A stretch of 64,000 nt of DNA, from contig NZ_CP155079.2 of NCBI RefSeq assembly GCF_039634365.2, positions 1,240,001 through 1,304,000 of the forward strand. Reading direction: 5' to 3'. Under the pieces are notes generated by a model. It ran no database searches. It saw only the letters and a list, made by a program, of their open reading frames with translations, and had not been told where the DNA came from. Positions 18,701-25,884 of this stretch are shown one piece after another. Both the position numbers and the translations under genes were made by a program. The stretch comes from Mucilaginibacter sp. PAMB04168 (GTDB lineage Bacteria; Bacteroidota; Bacteroidia; Sphingobacteriales; Sphingobacteriaceae). Position 1 is the stretch's first letter. Each line of letters starts with the position of its first letter.

Positions 18701-19491
18701 TAATAGGGCGCGTTTACGGCCACCTGGTCAAGGCTGCGCGATTCGCTGTCATAAAAACCGAATTTGTAATCCTCAGTATCGCCGGGTAAACCGTACCACT
18801 CCCAGCGCGCTTCATCCTCATCGTAATTCCATCCCGCTAAAGTACCATACGAGTGGTTAGACAGTAACAGACCGGTAGCCGCTGCTGTTGTTATCTCAGC
18901 TACGTCATTATTAAAATCGTACGATTGCAGTGTTGAGGCATTAAAGGCCATGCCTTTGGCAGGTGCATAAAGTCCTTTGGCTATCATGGTACCGGCAACG
19001 TGTGTAGCATGCAAATCTATAGCGGCTGCTGCATTGCGCAAGGTAATCGTCTTACCGGCGAATTCCTGGTGACCGGTATATACCGAACCACCATCCCATA
19101 TGGCTAACTTACCATTAAGCAGTGTGCTTGCACCTGAAAGATTGAGCCCTGTAGCGCCGCCCGGTTGTACTGTATTAGTACGTGTGGTGGATGCAGCTAT
19201 AACGTTATTATAAGTCTTATAATAAATAGGAAAGCCTAAGCGATTTAATCTTTGCAAGGAAAACACCGTGCCGCTTTTGGATACTTTACGGGTAGGCCAG
19301 TTAAATTGCGGTGCTGCGCTTAAAGCTTTTTGTAGGCTGGTGGTGTACGTGCTTTCGAGCTGGGTGGCCAGTTGGTCCAACTCTGCCTTCTTGGCTGCAG
19401 TAACCAAGGGCTTTTGCGCCATAACGCCGGCACTAAAAAGCACCAGCAATAACGCTCCCGAAATACTTTTAAAGTAGTAGTTTATATGCAT
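15727..19491 (-). CDS. Secreted subtilisin-family (S8) protease with type IX sorting domain
   Basis: A 1254-residue exported endopeptidase. Signal peptide 1-25 (cut after VMAQ or nearby). The S8 catalytic residues are Asp133 (IWDGG), His161 (HATHVAGT, where Gly of the usual HGTH is Ala), Asn272 (SASGNS) and Ser388 (SGTSMATP). After the protease come a P-domain-like strand region, a GEVED-type domain (FVDWNGDGTF...GETQDY), CARDB/Ig-like modules, and finally a roughly 80-residue type IX C-terminal sorting domain (AYPVPATTELNVSF, PAGTYILRV, ending KVIIIK). It should be exported by the system to which the PorW- and GldB-like proteins in this window belong. It stands alone after a convergent terminator. 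Confidence 0.92.
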   Translation of the reverse strand: MHINYYFKSISGALLLVLFSAGVMAQKPLVTAAKKAELDQLATQLESTYTTSLQKALSAAPQFNWPTRKVSKSGTVFSLQRLNRLGFPIYYKTYNNVIAASTTRTNTVQPGGATGLNLSGASTLLNGKLAIWDGGSVYTGHQEFAGKTITLRNAAAAIDLHATHVAGTMIAKGLYAPAKGMAFNASTLQSYDFNNDVAEITTAAATGLLLSNHSYGTLAGWNYDEDEARWEWYGLPGDTEDYKFGFYDSESRSLDQVAVNAPYYLIVSASGNSRGYPGPADGANYWGYTSRTNPTLINKGPRPAGISSNTGYDVIPGFSNAKNVLTVGAVNQLPYGPTTRQEVVAAYFSAIGPTDDGRIKPDICGDGDAVLSTSSSSPTAYTTLSGTSMATPNVTGSLYLLQELYSQRNSNAFMRSATLKALVCHTAFDAGNIGPDYIFGWGVLDMQKAAQAITDRGTKSQINENTLTQGQTFTGAFTASGNGPFSVTIAWTDQQGTVSADGTINDRTPKLVNDLDVKVTDGTTTYNAWLLDPLNPSAAATRGNNIRDNIEQVYIENAVPGKRYTITVTHKGTLTTGSQPYSMVITGIGGAEYCTSAPASNADSRINNFTLSNINNTPAAGCTGYSNFTGLTAQLEKGRSYPVSITLGTCGANFDKRAKVFVDWNGDGTFNPVTELAVTTSNNINGTGTFTGQITVPPDVIPGNYSLMRVVLNETSDPNTITPCGTYSKGETQDYRVQFMQAARDAGALSVSNSAIGGGCAGNSRISVRLKNFGTSEINNIPVRVTITPANGGQVTTLIETYTGTLPQAAEDDFILNSTYTTVAGASYTVTAEVLLNNDPILANNTVTASVVIGSTPVPTNLSAVYCDDTQQYLLSGTGDGAVLWYATPTGGVPVAAGQTTFTKTAPANKTFYAALNDYSASVGPATKYAFSGGSYNQFGQIVTVTTKIPVIIQSARLYVGNSGRVTITASNANGEEVGRTVLNVTATRTTPAAGAQADDLADQGQVYNLNLLLPDPGSYRLSITYANNATLYRSNGGVSGYPFGNDIFAITRNNATLATNPSDTTAYRSFYYYFFDMKVASAGCASVARVPVVAASPVITQNGTTLVSNFTANNQWYLNGVLVPGATGQTYVPAQSGNYQLKNVLVTGCTAISPVYTYIKSDAATNTPTAIRLSAYPVPATTELNVSFIADAASDMTLSLVNTLGKTVYSNKASIQAGSYSTTFSVSNQPAGTYILRVLLGQKAYSAKVIIIK

Positions 19492-19620
19492 ATTGTAATT
19501 TAGTAGCCTTACCGGCGGGGATGGTAAAGCAGGCGTAAGTTAAGTATTATGCGGCAACATTTTACTGCCGGATATTTACCTTAAATTTACCTTTTTACAA
19601 CTATCAAATTTGTACAAAAT

Positions 19621-20091
19621 ATGCCGACATTAAAGATGATGTTAAAACTTACAGCTATAAATATGTTAGCCTTACTGTCGTGTTCTACGCAAAAAGCGCA
19701 ATCACAGGCACGAGTTACAGAGGGGGTTGAAGGTTATATCTACCGGTTGAGTGGAAATCCGATGCCCATGAAAGGCAAGTCATCTGGTGGCAAGGGCAAA
19801 GGCGTTGTGCGCGAAGTATGGATTTACCGGGCCACCAACACACAGCAAACGCAAGGTAATATGCCATTGTTTACCCGAGTGAACAGCCGTTTAGCCGCTA
19901 AGGTTAAAAGTGATAGTACAGGCCATTACCAGGCGAAGTTACCAGCGGGAACTTACTCTGTTTTTGTAAAGGAAAGCAACGGGCTTTTTGCGGCAGAGAC
20001 TGATGGCCAAGGGATATTAAACCCGGTTAAAGTAGAAAGGGGAACGGTGGCAAAGCGCGATGTTAGGATTACGCTGGATGCTGCATTTTAA
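19621..20091 (+). CDS. Putative lipoprotein with carboxypeptidase-regulatory-like fold
   Basis: A 156-residue exported protein. A hydrophobic leader ends in LLSC (Cys21), a plausible lipobox. The mature part reads like a transthyretin/CarboxypepD-regulatory domain: GVEGYIYRLSGNPMP at the first strand, VVREVWIYRATN, then DSTGHYQAKLPAGTYSVFVKES and a final RDVRITLD strand. A basic Gly/Lys/Ser loop (KGKSSGGKGKGVV) lies at about 52-64. Function unknown. It is divergent from the large subtilase with a 129-base spacer. Two further Met codons (6, 7) could serve as start. Confidence 0.72.
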   Translation: MPTLKMMLKLTAINMLALLSCSTQKAQSQARVTEGVEGYIYRLSGNPMPMKGKSSGGKGKGVVREVWIYRATNTQQTQGNMPLFTRVNSRLAAKVKSDSTGHYQAKLPAGTYSVFVKESNGLFAAETDGQGILNPVKVERGTVAKRDVRITLDAAF

Positions 20092-20214
20092 TTGAAAGAG
20101 TAACTCAATCCTTGTAATGCAGGCATTGTTTGAGGCGATTTAAAGCACAAAGTTGCTGCTTTTTCGGGATATCACTTTTTCGGAAGGAAGAGATGCAGCA
20201 ATAACCTACAAAAA

Positions 20215-20244
20215 GCAAAGGGGGCTTTGTAAAGCCCCCTTTGC
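20215..20244 (-). terminator. Terminator of the first DUF4136 gene
   Basis: A 14-base GC-rich stem (GCAAAGGGGGCTTT with AAAGCCCCCTTTGC) and a two-base loop; read on the minus strand it ends in TTTTT. It serves the gene that stops at 20269. Confidence 0.9.
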
Positions 20245-20268
20245 AGGAATCATTAAATAGCAGAATTT

Positions 20269-20925
20269 TTATGAACGCACAGGTAAGCGTTTAAAAATGT
20301 CTTCTACAATTTTTGGCAGTTGCGTCATCACCTTTTGCGGGTCGCGGCTTAGCTCGCCGGCGCCGTAGCCAATCCATACCGGCTCATGGGTACGGGCATC
20401 TATCAGCTCAATTGACAGTACGCCTTCTTTAAAATGTTCCTGGCTTGGATAGGCATAACCACCGCCCCAGCCGCCGTAAAAGTACGGGCTAAAACGGCCA
20501 CGGAAACCCCAGCCGCCCCAACCTGGTCCCCAGCCCCAACCGCCATAATAAGGCGAGTAGTAGCTGGTACGGGTACCGCGGTCAACAATGGTATTAAAGC
20601 GTACCAATAAATCGGCACGGCCCTCTTGCAGGGTTAAACCCTTGCTTTGCAAATTGCTTACGGTAGCATCCTTAATTTTTTGCATCGCCTCCGGGTTGTT
20701 GTAATACCGGTTATTGTTCACGTAATTTAAACGTGCGCCTAAATCGCGTTTATTAACTAAAACGCTGTCGGGCTTGCGTGCTTTAAGGAGCGGTGCAAAA
20801 GCAAATGATTTGTACTGACTCAAACTAATGTCGTCTTTTCCGGCGGTGTAGTACCTGTAATTGCTACAAGCCGAAAAGGCAGTGATGACAACCAGCAACA
20901 CTGCTATATTTAGTATTCTTTTCAT
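20269..20925 (-). CDS. DUF4136 lipoprotein, paralogue 1
   Basis: A 218-residue predicted outer-envelope lipoprotein with lipobox Cys20 (AFSAC). DUF4136 features: YYTAGKDDISLSQYKSFAFAPL, then a helix with VSNLQSKGLTLQEGRADLLVRFNTIVD and LSIELIDARTHEPVWIGYGAGEL, IVEDIFKRLP at the end. Between the halves lies a striking Gly/Trp/Tyr segment (about 120-158, with GGWGWGPGWGGWGF) inserted in a predicted loop. Role unknown. It lies 78 bases behind its paralogue at 21004-21615 and may share its mRNA. Confidence 0.86.
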   Translation of the reverse strand: MKRILNIAVLLVVITAFSACSNYRYYTAGKDDISLSQYKSFAFAPLLKARKPDSVLVNKRDLGARLNYVNNNRYYNNPEAMQKIKDATVSNLQSKGLTLQEGRADLLVRFNTIVDRGTRTSYYSPYYGGWGWGPGWGGWGFRGRFSPYFYGGWGGGYAYPSQEHFKEGVLSIELIDARTHEPVWIGYGAGELSRDPQKVMTQLPKIVEDIFKRLPVRS

Positions 20926-21003
20926 GATATAATTTTGCTAATGTAAGTTAGACAAAACCCGAGCCAAAGGTTTAATGGTTGTTGCAACTTTTTTTCTTAA
21001 AAA

Positions 21004-21615
21004 TCAACGCTGTTTAACCGCCGTTAAAGGCAACTTTTTAATGATGCCGTTTACCACTTTAGGTATATCATTTGTGGCTTGTGCAGGGTTATCTACCTCG
21101 CCTACACCATAGCCCCGCCATATCACTTTGCGGGTTCTGCGGTCAATAAGGTCAATAATTAATGTCCCTTGCTTATAGGGTACGCGCTCAACGTCATTGC
21201 CTAGGTATACCTGGTATGGAGCGCTGTAAGCATAATAGTAAGCACGGCGGCCATGGTAATAACCCAGCCGCGGGTAATAACCGCCGCCAGCGTAATCATA
21301 AACAGGCTGGTCATAGATCCGCTCTTTCTCGTCTAACATAATCATATAGCGCACCAGTAAATCCGGGTTTTTGCCTTTCAGTCGCAAGCCCCGCTCCTCT
21401 AAATCTGTTGTGGCAGTTTCATGTATGCGCTGGTCGGCAATATCATTGTTAAGCGCTGCATTGCGCGTTTGCTTAAGCGGCGGCAACCAGGCAAAGGTGC
21501 GGTACTTGCTTAGTGTGGTGGCGGTGCCACCTACAGAGTAATAAGAATAACGTGAACATGCTGTAATGAGGCTTATTGTCATTACCGTAATGCTCAGAAA
21601 TATTATCTTTTTCAT
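21004..21615 (-). CDS. DUF4136 lipoprotein, paralogue 2
   Basis: A 203-residue lipoprotein with lipobox Cys20 (LITAC). It repeats the layout of its neighbour: YYSVGGTATTLSKYRTFAWLPP, DLEERGLRLKGKNPDLLVRYMIMLDE, LIIDLIDRRTRKVIWRGYGVGEV, IPKVVNGIIKKLP. The loop that is Gly/Trp-rich in paralogue 1 is Tyr/Arg-rich here (GGGYYPRLGYYHGRRAYYYAY). The pair is probably a tandem duplication that diverged; function unknown. Confidence 0.85.
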   Translation of the reverse strand: MKKIIFLSITVMTISLITACSRYSYYSVGGTATTLSKYRTFAWLPPLKQTRNAALNNDIADQRIHETATTDLEERGLRLKGKNPDLLVRYMIMLDEKERIYDQPVYDYAGGGYYPRLGYYHGRRAYYYAYSAPYQVYLGNDVERVPYKQGTLIIDLIDRRTRKVIWRGYGVGEVDNPAQATNDIPKVVNGIIKKLPLTAVKQR

Positions 21616-21708
21616 GTTTTGTTAAATAGTAAATGCACTAATTAAAGTGCTCAATCAGGAAATTTGTTTTCGTAAGAAGAAAGGGTAGCATGAAATTCCC
21701 GGTCCAAC

Positions 21709-21739
21709 AAAAAAGCCCGCATGTAAACAACATGCGGGC
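21709..21739 (-). terminator. Terminator of the beta-barrel protein gene
   Basis: GCCCGCATGT at 21715-21724 pairs with ACATGCGGGC at 21730-21739; on the minus strand the stem is followed by six U residues (complement of 21709-21714). Confidence 0.92.
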
Positions 21740-21761
21740 CCGTTTATTATGTAAACGAAAT

Positions 21762-22256
21762 TTACTTAAATGTATACTTAATACCTAAACCCGGAGCCAG
21801 GTCAAAAAACGGACCGCGGGCTAATTCAACGCGTGGGTTAAGATCCAGGCTAATGGCTATAGGGCTTTGCGGAATAAGGTACTCTAAACCTATTACACCA
21901 TCCGCACCAAGTAAAAGGCCGCTCTTGTAGTACTCGTCGTCGCCGCCGTATCTTTTGTAGTAGCCATCACCAACGGCACCTAAGTGGGCACCTGCACCGT
22001 AATAAAACTTAAGTTCAGCTACATCAAAAGCAGTTTGATGTATTTCGTATAAGCCGGTTAGTACCACACCATGTGAGCGTATGCCTAAAATACCCTCAAT
22101 GGCGGTATTAGGTTTCATAAAGTATTTGCCGGATATGCCGTTCTCGTAGCCGCCAAATTTCAAACCCACGGCCCCTCTGTAATCTTGTGCACTGGCTTTC
22201 TGTTGCAACAGCATTACAAACGCTGCAATAATTAATAATAGAGCTGTTTTTCTCAT
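21762..22256 (-). CDS. Small predicted outer-membrane beta-barrel protein
   Basis: A 164-residue protein with a clear signal peptide (cut near ASAQ, residue 24). The mature part alternates short amphipathic strands with Gly-rich turns: GAVGLKFGGYENGISGKYFM, IEGILGIRSHGVVLTGLYEIHQ, LKFYYGAGAHLGAVG, GVIGLEYLIPQSPIAISLDLNPRVEL and ends GLGIKYTFK with a terminal aromatic-plus-basic pattern. This is the look of an eight-stranded porin-like barrel. Role unknown. It lies upstream of the DUF4136 genes on the same strand but has its own terminator. Confidence 0.8.
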   Translation of the reverse strand: MRKTALLLIIAAFVMLLQQKASAQDYRGAVGLKFGGYENGISGKYFMKPNTAIEGILGIRSHGVVLTGLYEIHQTAFDVAELKFYYGAGAHLGAVGDGYYKRYGGDDEYYKSGLLLGADGVIGLEYLIPQSPIAISLDLNPRVELARGPFFDLAPGLGIKYTFK

Positions 22257-22451
22257 GATGTGATTTTTTACTTAACGGCAAATTTCGGTTTTTGTGCCTT
22301 TAAGGGTTTAAAAAAAGTTGACTTAATTATTTTGTGGCTGATTTTTAACCACAAAAACGCCTCTTTGACTGTGGCGTATTAGGATAGTTTAATGCTATTG
22401 CATTAACTTAGTAAAATGATCACCATCGTTACCACAACTTTAAATATCCGC

Positions 22452-24137
22452 ATGCAGATATGCAAACTGCTTTCCTTTATGATTACCGCAAGCTTGCTGA
22501 CCACCACAGCTCAAGCGCAAAGCGAGCCCGATGCCTATCACAAAGGCATGGTGGTTTGTGCCTATCCTGATGCTGCACAAGCTGGTTTATCTATACTTAA
22601 AAAAGGAGGTAACGCCGTTGATGCTGCCGTGGCGGTGCAATTTGCATTGGCTGTAACGCTGCCACAGGCAGGCAATATTGGCGGCGGCGGCTTTATGGTA
22701 TACCGGTCTGGCAAGGGCGAAACCAATACGCTCGATTTTAGAGAAAAAGCGCCGGCAGCAGCCAGTGCTAACATGTACCTTGATGCCAACGGAAACGTTA
22801 TACCCAACAAAAGCCTGTATACCCACCAGGCTGCCGGTGTTCCCGGCTCTGTTGATGGCATGGTGCAGGCCCACAAAAAGTATGGCAAGTTAAAATGGGC
22901 GGAGCTGGTACAACCCGCAATAGATCTGGCCCGTAAAGGCTTTAAGGTAACAGAGCACCTGGCTAATGACCTTAACCGAAACAAGGCTGATTTTAATCGC
23001 CTGAATGCAGCTGGCAAAAATTACTTTACAAAAGATACACCCTGGAAAGCAGGCGATATACTGGTGCTGGAAGACCTGGCCAAAACACTAACCCAGATAC
23101 GCGATAACGGTCGTGCCGGTTTTTACGAAGGCTCCGTTGCATCTTATATGGTTGCTGAAATGAAAAAGGGTAACGGCCTCATTACTCAGGCCGATTTGGA
23201 TAACTACCATTCCGTATGGCGTAAAGCGGTAACCGGGCAGTACAAGCAGTACAAGGTTATCACTATGCCGCCACCCTCAAGCGGAGGAATTGCCTTATTG
23301 CAGTTATTACGAAGCGTTGAGCCTTTCCCCTTAACACGTTGGGGCCACAACCAAGACTCCACCGTTCAGCTGATAACCGAAGCGGAGCGCCGCGTATATG
23401 CCGACCGTTCCAAATACCTGGGCGACCCCGATTTTTATAAGGTACCGGCTGATAGCTTACTAAGGTCCGGTTACATTGCCAATCGCATGAAAACTTTTAA
23501 TTGGAACGCAGCCACGCCAAGCAGCTCTGTACAGCCTGGTAGCTTTGCTGGCTATGAAAGCGACCAAACCACGCACTACTCTATTGTTGATGCACAGGGC
23601 AATGCCGTGTCTATAACCACTACGTTAAACGGCTCGTTTGGGAACAAGATATTTGTAGCAGGCGCCGGCTTTTTGCTGAACAACGAAATGGACGACTTTA
23701 GCGCCAAGCCAGGTGTACCTAATATGTTTGGTCTTATTGGTGGTAAAGCAAATAGCATTCAACCAGGTAAGCGCATGCTATCGTCCATGACGCCAACTAT
23801 TTTAGAGAAGGATGGCAAACTGTTTATGGTGGTAGGTACCCCCGGAGGTTCAACAATTATTACTTCAGTATTTCAAACCATTCTGAATGTTGTTGAATTT
23901 GGGCAGGATGCTCAGCAGGCGGTAACCTCCAAACGTTTTCATCACCAGTGGTTGCCGGATGAAGTGTATATAGAGGATGAGTCTTTGAACGCCGGCGTAA
24001 TAAGTAAGCTGCAGCAAAAAGGTTACAAGATCATCAATCGGGGCGGTATTGGCCGTGTAGATGCTATTGTGGTTACACCAAAAGGGTATGTTGGCGGTGC
24101 CGACCCGAGGGGGGATGATACTAAAATGGGTTGGTAA
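22452..24137 (+). CDS. ggt: Gamma-glutamyltransferase (glutathione hydrolase)
   Basis: Periplasmic or secreted N-terminal-nucleophile enzyme that removes or transfers the gamma-glutamyl group of glutathione. Starting at ATG 22452 gives 561 residues with a clean signal peptide (MQICKLLSF...TTTAQAQ). The proenzyme is self-cleaved before Thr373 in DQTTHYSIVD, which becomes the nucleophile. Also visible are GGNAVDAAVAVQFAL, the Gly-rich NIGGGGFMVYR, the alpha-carboxylate-binding MLSSMTPT and the oxyanion-side GTPGGSTI. An earlier in-frame ATG at 22416 would add 12 polar residues. The next gene begins 3 bases after its stop. Confidence 0.95.
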   Translation: MQICKLLSFMITASLLTTTAQAQSEPDAYHKGMVVCAYPDAAQAGLSILKKGGNAVDAAVAVQFALAVTLPQAGNIGGGGFMVYRSGKGETNTLDFREKAPAAASANMYLDANGNVIPNKSLYTHQAAGVPGSVDGMVQAHKKYGKLKWAELVQPAIDLARKGFKVTEHLANDLNRNKADFNRLNAAGKNYFTKDTPWKAGDILVLEDLAKTLTQIRDNGRAGFYEGSVASYMVAEMKKGNGLITQADLDNYHSVWRKAVTGQYKQYKVITMPPPSSGGIALLQLLRSVEPFPLTRWGHNQDSTVQLITEAERRVYADRSKYLGDPDFYKVPADSLLRSGYIANRMKTFNWNAATPSSSVQPGSFAGYESDQTTHYSIVDAQGNAVSITTTLNGSFGNKIFVAGAGFLLNNEMDDFSAKPGVPNMFGLIGGKANSIQPGKRMLSSMTPTILEKDGKLFMVVGTPGGSTIITSVFQTILNVVEFGQDAQQAVTSKRFHHQWLPDEVYIEDESLNAGVISKLQQKGYKIINRGGIGRVDAIVVTPKGYVGGADPRGDDTKMGW

Positions 24138-24140
24138 GTG

Positions 24141-24581
24141 ATGAGGGTAATACTAATAGCTGTAATGATGTCCTGCATGATGGTTTCTTGCAAAAATGAT
24201 CGGCATAATTCTTCTCAAGCTTTCCAGCAAGTATCGGGTAGTGACTTTAGGAAGAATAATGGCATTAGGACAGAATCTTTTGATTCCTTTTTTCAGAGGT
24301 TTAAGACTGACTCTGTTCTGCAACTGTCGAGCATCAACTTTCCTTTGAAAAATATTTTGCGTTACGAAGAGGGCGATACAATTAAAGTAATCAATAGGAG
24401 GGACTGGAAGTTTTGGAAGTTTGAAACCGAAAAAACGTACATAACTACAAGACAAGAAACTGGCAGTAATAAAGCTGCGGCCATTTTAGAAATGGAGGAT
24501 ACCGGAGTGCATGTAACTTACCACTTCGTAAAAAATAACGATGAATGGAAACTGGATGTCATTGAAGATGAATCGACCTGA
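24141..24581 (+). CDS. Small lipoprotein, DUF4348-like
   Basis: A 146-residue predicted lipoprotein (lipobox MMVSC, Cys17). The mature part carries ESFDSFFQRFKTDSVLQLSSINFPLKNI and then DWKFWKFETEKTYITT and TYHFVKNNDEWKLDVIED. The F..F...F..DS..Q...I.FPL pattern recalls DUF4348 proteins, an assignment from memory. It is the second gene of a ggt operon (3-base gap). A GTG directly before the ATG could also start it. The dispersed structured repeat begins 11 bases after its stop. Confidence 0.72.
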   Translation: MRVILIAVMMSCMMVSCKNDRHNSSQAFQQVSGSDFRKNNGIRTESFDSFFQRFKTDSVLQLSSINFPLKNILRYEEGDTIKVINRRDWKFWKFETEKTYITTRQETGSNKAAAILEMEDTGVHVTYHFVKNNDEWKLDVIEDEST

Positions 24582-24592
24582 CAATGTCCTGC

Positions 24593-24675
24593 GTTAGGGA
24601 TAGTAGCGGATACCGGCTTTGTGGTTAAGGCCGGTGCAGTATGAGCGGATAGCCCGGCCCTTAAGGGAAGCGCCT
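24593..24675 (+). repeat. Structured intergenic repeat, copy A
   Basis: About 83 bases closely similar to 38867-38946. Shared blocks are GTTAGGG, TAGTAGC(G/A)GATACCGGC, GGTTAAGGC, GTAT(G/A)AGCGGAT and a final CGCC. In this copy ACCGGCTTT (24612-24620) pairs with AAGGCCGGT (24627-24635) around GTGGTT. Copies differ mainly in stem bases in ways that keep pairing. It lies just after a plus-strand gene and before a promoter. Confidence 0.7.
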
Positions 24676-24747
24676 TTAGAAGAATCAAGATGCTTATTTT
24701 TGTTTGAGATGCTTGGTCCTCTTATAATTTTAACAATTCCACACCTC

Positions 24748-24777
24748 TTGCCCACACCCCAATTTTAACTACCTTTG
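24748..24777 (+). promoter_or_regulatory. Promoter of the MarR-family gene
   Basis: TTG (24748-24750), 19 bases, TACCTTTG (24770-24777): near-ideal Bacteroidota -33/-7 pair. The start point would be around 24781-24784, leaving almost no leader before the ATG at 24784. Confidence 0.75.
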
Positions 24778-24783
24778 GTAAGC

Positions 24784-25233
24784 ATGCCTAGTAATGTGAA
24801 ACATCAGCACGAAACCATTGATTACCTGTTAAAGATTGTATGGCAAAATATGGCCAACCGCTACAATCAGCTCGTGGCCGATTTTGGCATAACCCAATCC
24901 ATTGGTTATGTGCTCATTAATATCGATGAAAAAGAAGGTACCACCGTATCGCAGGTGGCGGCGCTGCTAGGTTTAAAGTCAACCAGTTTATCGCGTATGC
25001 TTACCCAGCTCGAAAAAATGGATCTTATTTACCGGCAATCTAACGAGGGCGACAAGCGCTCCGTTAAAATATATTTAACAGCGTTGGGTAAAGAAAAGCG
25101 CCAGATGGCCCGCACCATTGTAAAACAGTTTAATGCTTATTTAAATGAGCATATCAGCGAAAAGGAGAAGCTGCAGCTTACTAAAGCGCTAAAAAAAATA
25201 AATCAGCTTACGTTAGATTATAACCCCGAATAA
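24784..25233 (+). CDS. MarR-family transcriptional regulator
   Basis: A 149-residue winged-helix dimer-type regulator. The core shows GITQSIGYVLINIDEKEGTTVSQVAALLGLKSTSLSRMLTQLEKMDLIYRQ with the recognition helix at SLSRMLTQL and wing SNEGDKRSVKIYLTALG. The longer frame would begin at a TTG at 24775 that is part of the -7 box, so ATG 24784 is the sensible start. It stands alone; the nearby ggt operon or the FKBP genes are possible targets but nothing in the sequence fixes this. Confidence 0.92.
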   Translation: MPSNVKHQHETIDYLLKIVWQNMANRYNQLVADFGITQSIGYVLINIDEKEGTTVSQVAALLGLKSTSLSRMLTQLEKMDLIYRQSNEGDKRSVKIYLTALGKEKRQMARTIVKQFNAYLNEHISEKEKLQLTKALKKINQLTLDYNPE

Positions 25234-25340
25234 TACGTTAGTGTGGTAATCAATCTTCATGTTTCATTTTCACGTCGCTTTACGTATTGCTTTTTAAATG
25301 TTAAAAATTGTTAACCTGCCTTATTTATTCTTTAAAAAGG

Positions 25341-25348
25341 TAAATTTG
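25341..25348 (+). promoter_or_regulatory. Candidate -7 box for the FKBP lipoprotein genes
   Basis: TAAATTTG, an exact TAnnTTTG, 18 bases before the ATG at 25367. The nearest TTG upstream is 30 bases away, so only the -7 part is convincing. It lies inside the longer frame that begins at 25298 and so supports the shorter protein. Confidence 0.5.
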
Positions 25349-25366
25349 CCGATTACTAACAAGGTG

Positions 25367-25876
25367 ATGAACAGGTTACTATGGTTTTGTTGTTGTGTAT
25401 TGCTTTTTACGGCCTGTAAAAAGCAAGATGACCCTGCCGTAATAAACCCCGACCAGGCTGCTACCGACGATCAAATTATTCAGAAGTATATAACCGACAA
25501 TGGTATAACCGGCGCAAAGCGGGTAGAAAACGTACTGGGCAGGCCCGATACTATAGGCGTTTGGTATGTGATAGAGAAACAAGGGCCGGTTAATACCCTG
25601 TATAGTTTAGCCAGTAATATAACAGTAGGCTTTACAGGCCGTGAGTTAACATCGGGGCGGCAATTTGCCACTACCGGTGATGTACACCCGGCTTACCGAT
25701 TGGGCGAAGTAATAAGAGGCTGGCAGGTTGGCTTACCCAAGGTTTACAAGGGTGGCATAATCAGGTTGCTGGTGTCATCGCGCTATGCATACGGGCCTTA
25801 CCGGCAACCGCTGTTAGGACTGGATGCTAATGCGGTACTGGATTTTAGGATAGAAGTATTTGATGTAACGAACTAA
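25367..25876 (+). CDS. FKBP-type peptidyl-prolyl isomerase lipoprotein, one domain
   Basis: A 169-residue lipoprotein (lipobox LFTAC, Cys17), envelope-located, with one FKBP-like domain. Conserved parts are VGFTGRELTSG, EVIRGWQVGLPKVYKGGIIRLLVSSRYAYG and LDFRIEVFDV; the active-site Val-Ile-x-Gly-Trp is intact (VIRGW) but the first Tyr of the pocket is Phe and the Phe-Asp pair is missing, so catalytic strength is uncertain. The open frame extends upstream to 25298 without a signal peptide at its start; I use ATG 25367. It is followed after 8 bases by a two-domain relative. Confidence 0.88.
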   Translation: MNRLLWFCCCVLLFTACKKQDDPAVINPDQAATDDQIIQKYITDNGITGAKRVENVLGRPDTIGVWYVIEKQGPVNTLYSLASNITVGFTGRELTSGRQFATTGDVHPAYRLGEVIRGWQVGLPKVYKGGIIRLLVSSRYAYGPYRQPLLGLDANAVLDFRIEVFDVTN

Positions 25877-25884
25877 TAATTTAA

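Noticed and set aside
22562..23017. 151-codon minus-strand frame inside ggt
   Set aside because: Lies wholly within the gamma-glutamyltransferase coding region, which has all catalytic motifs.
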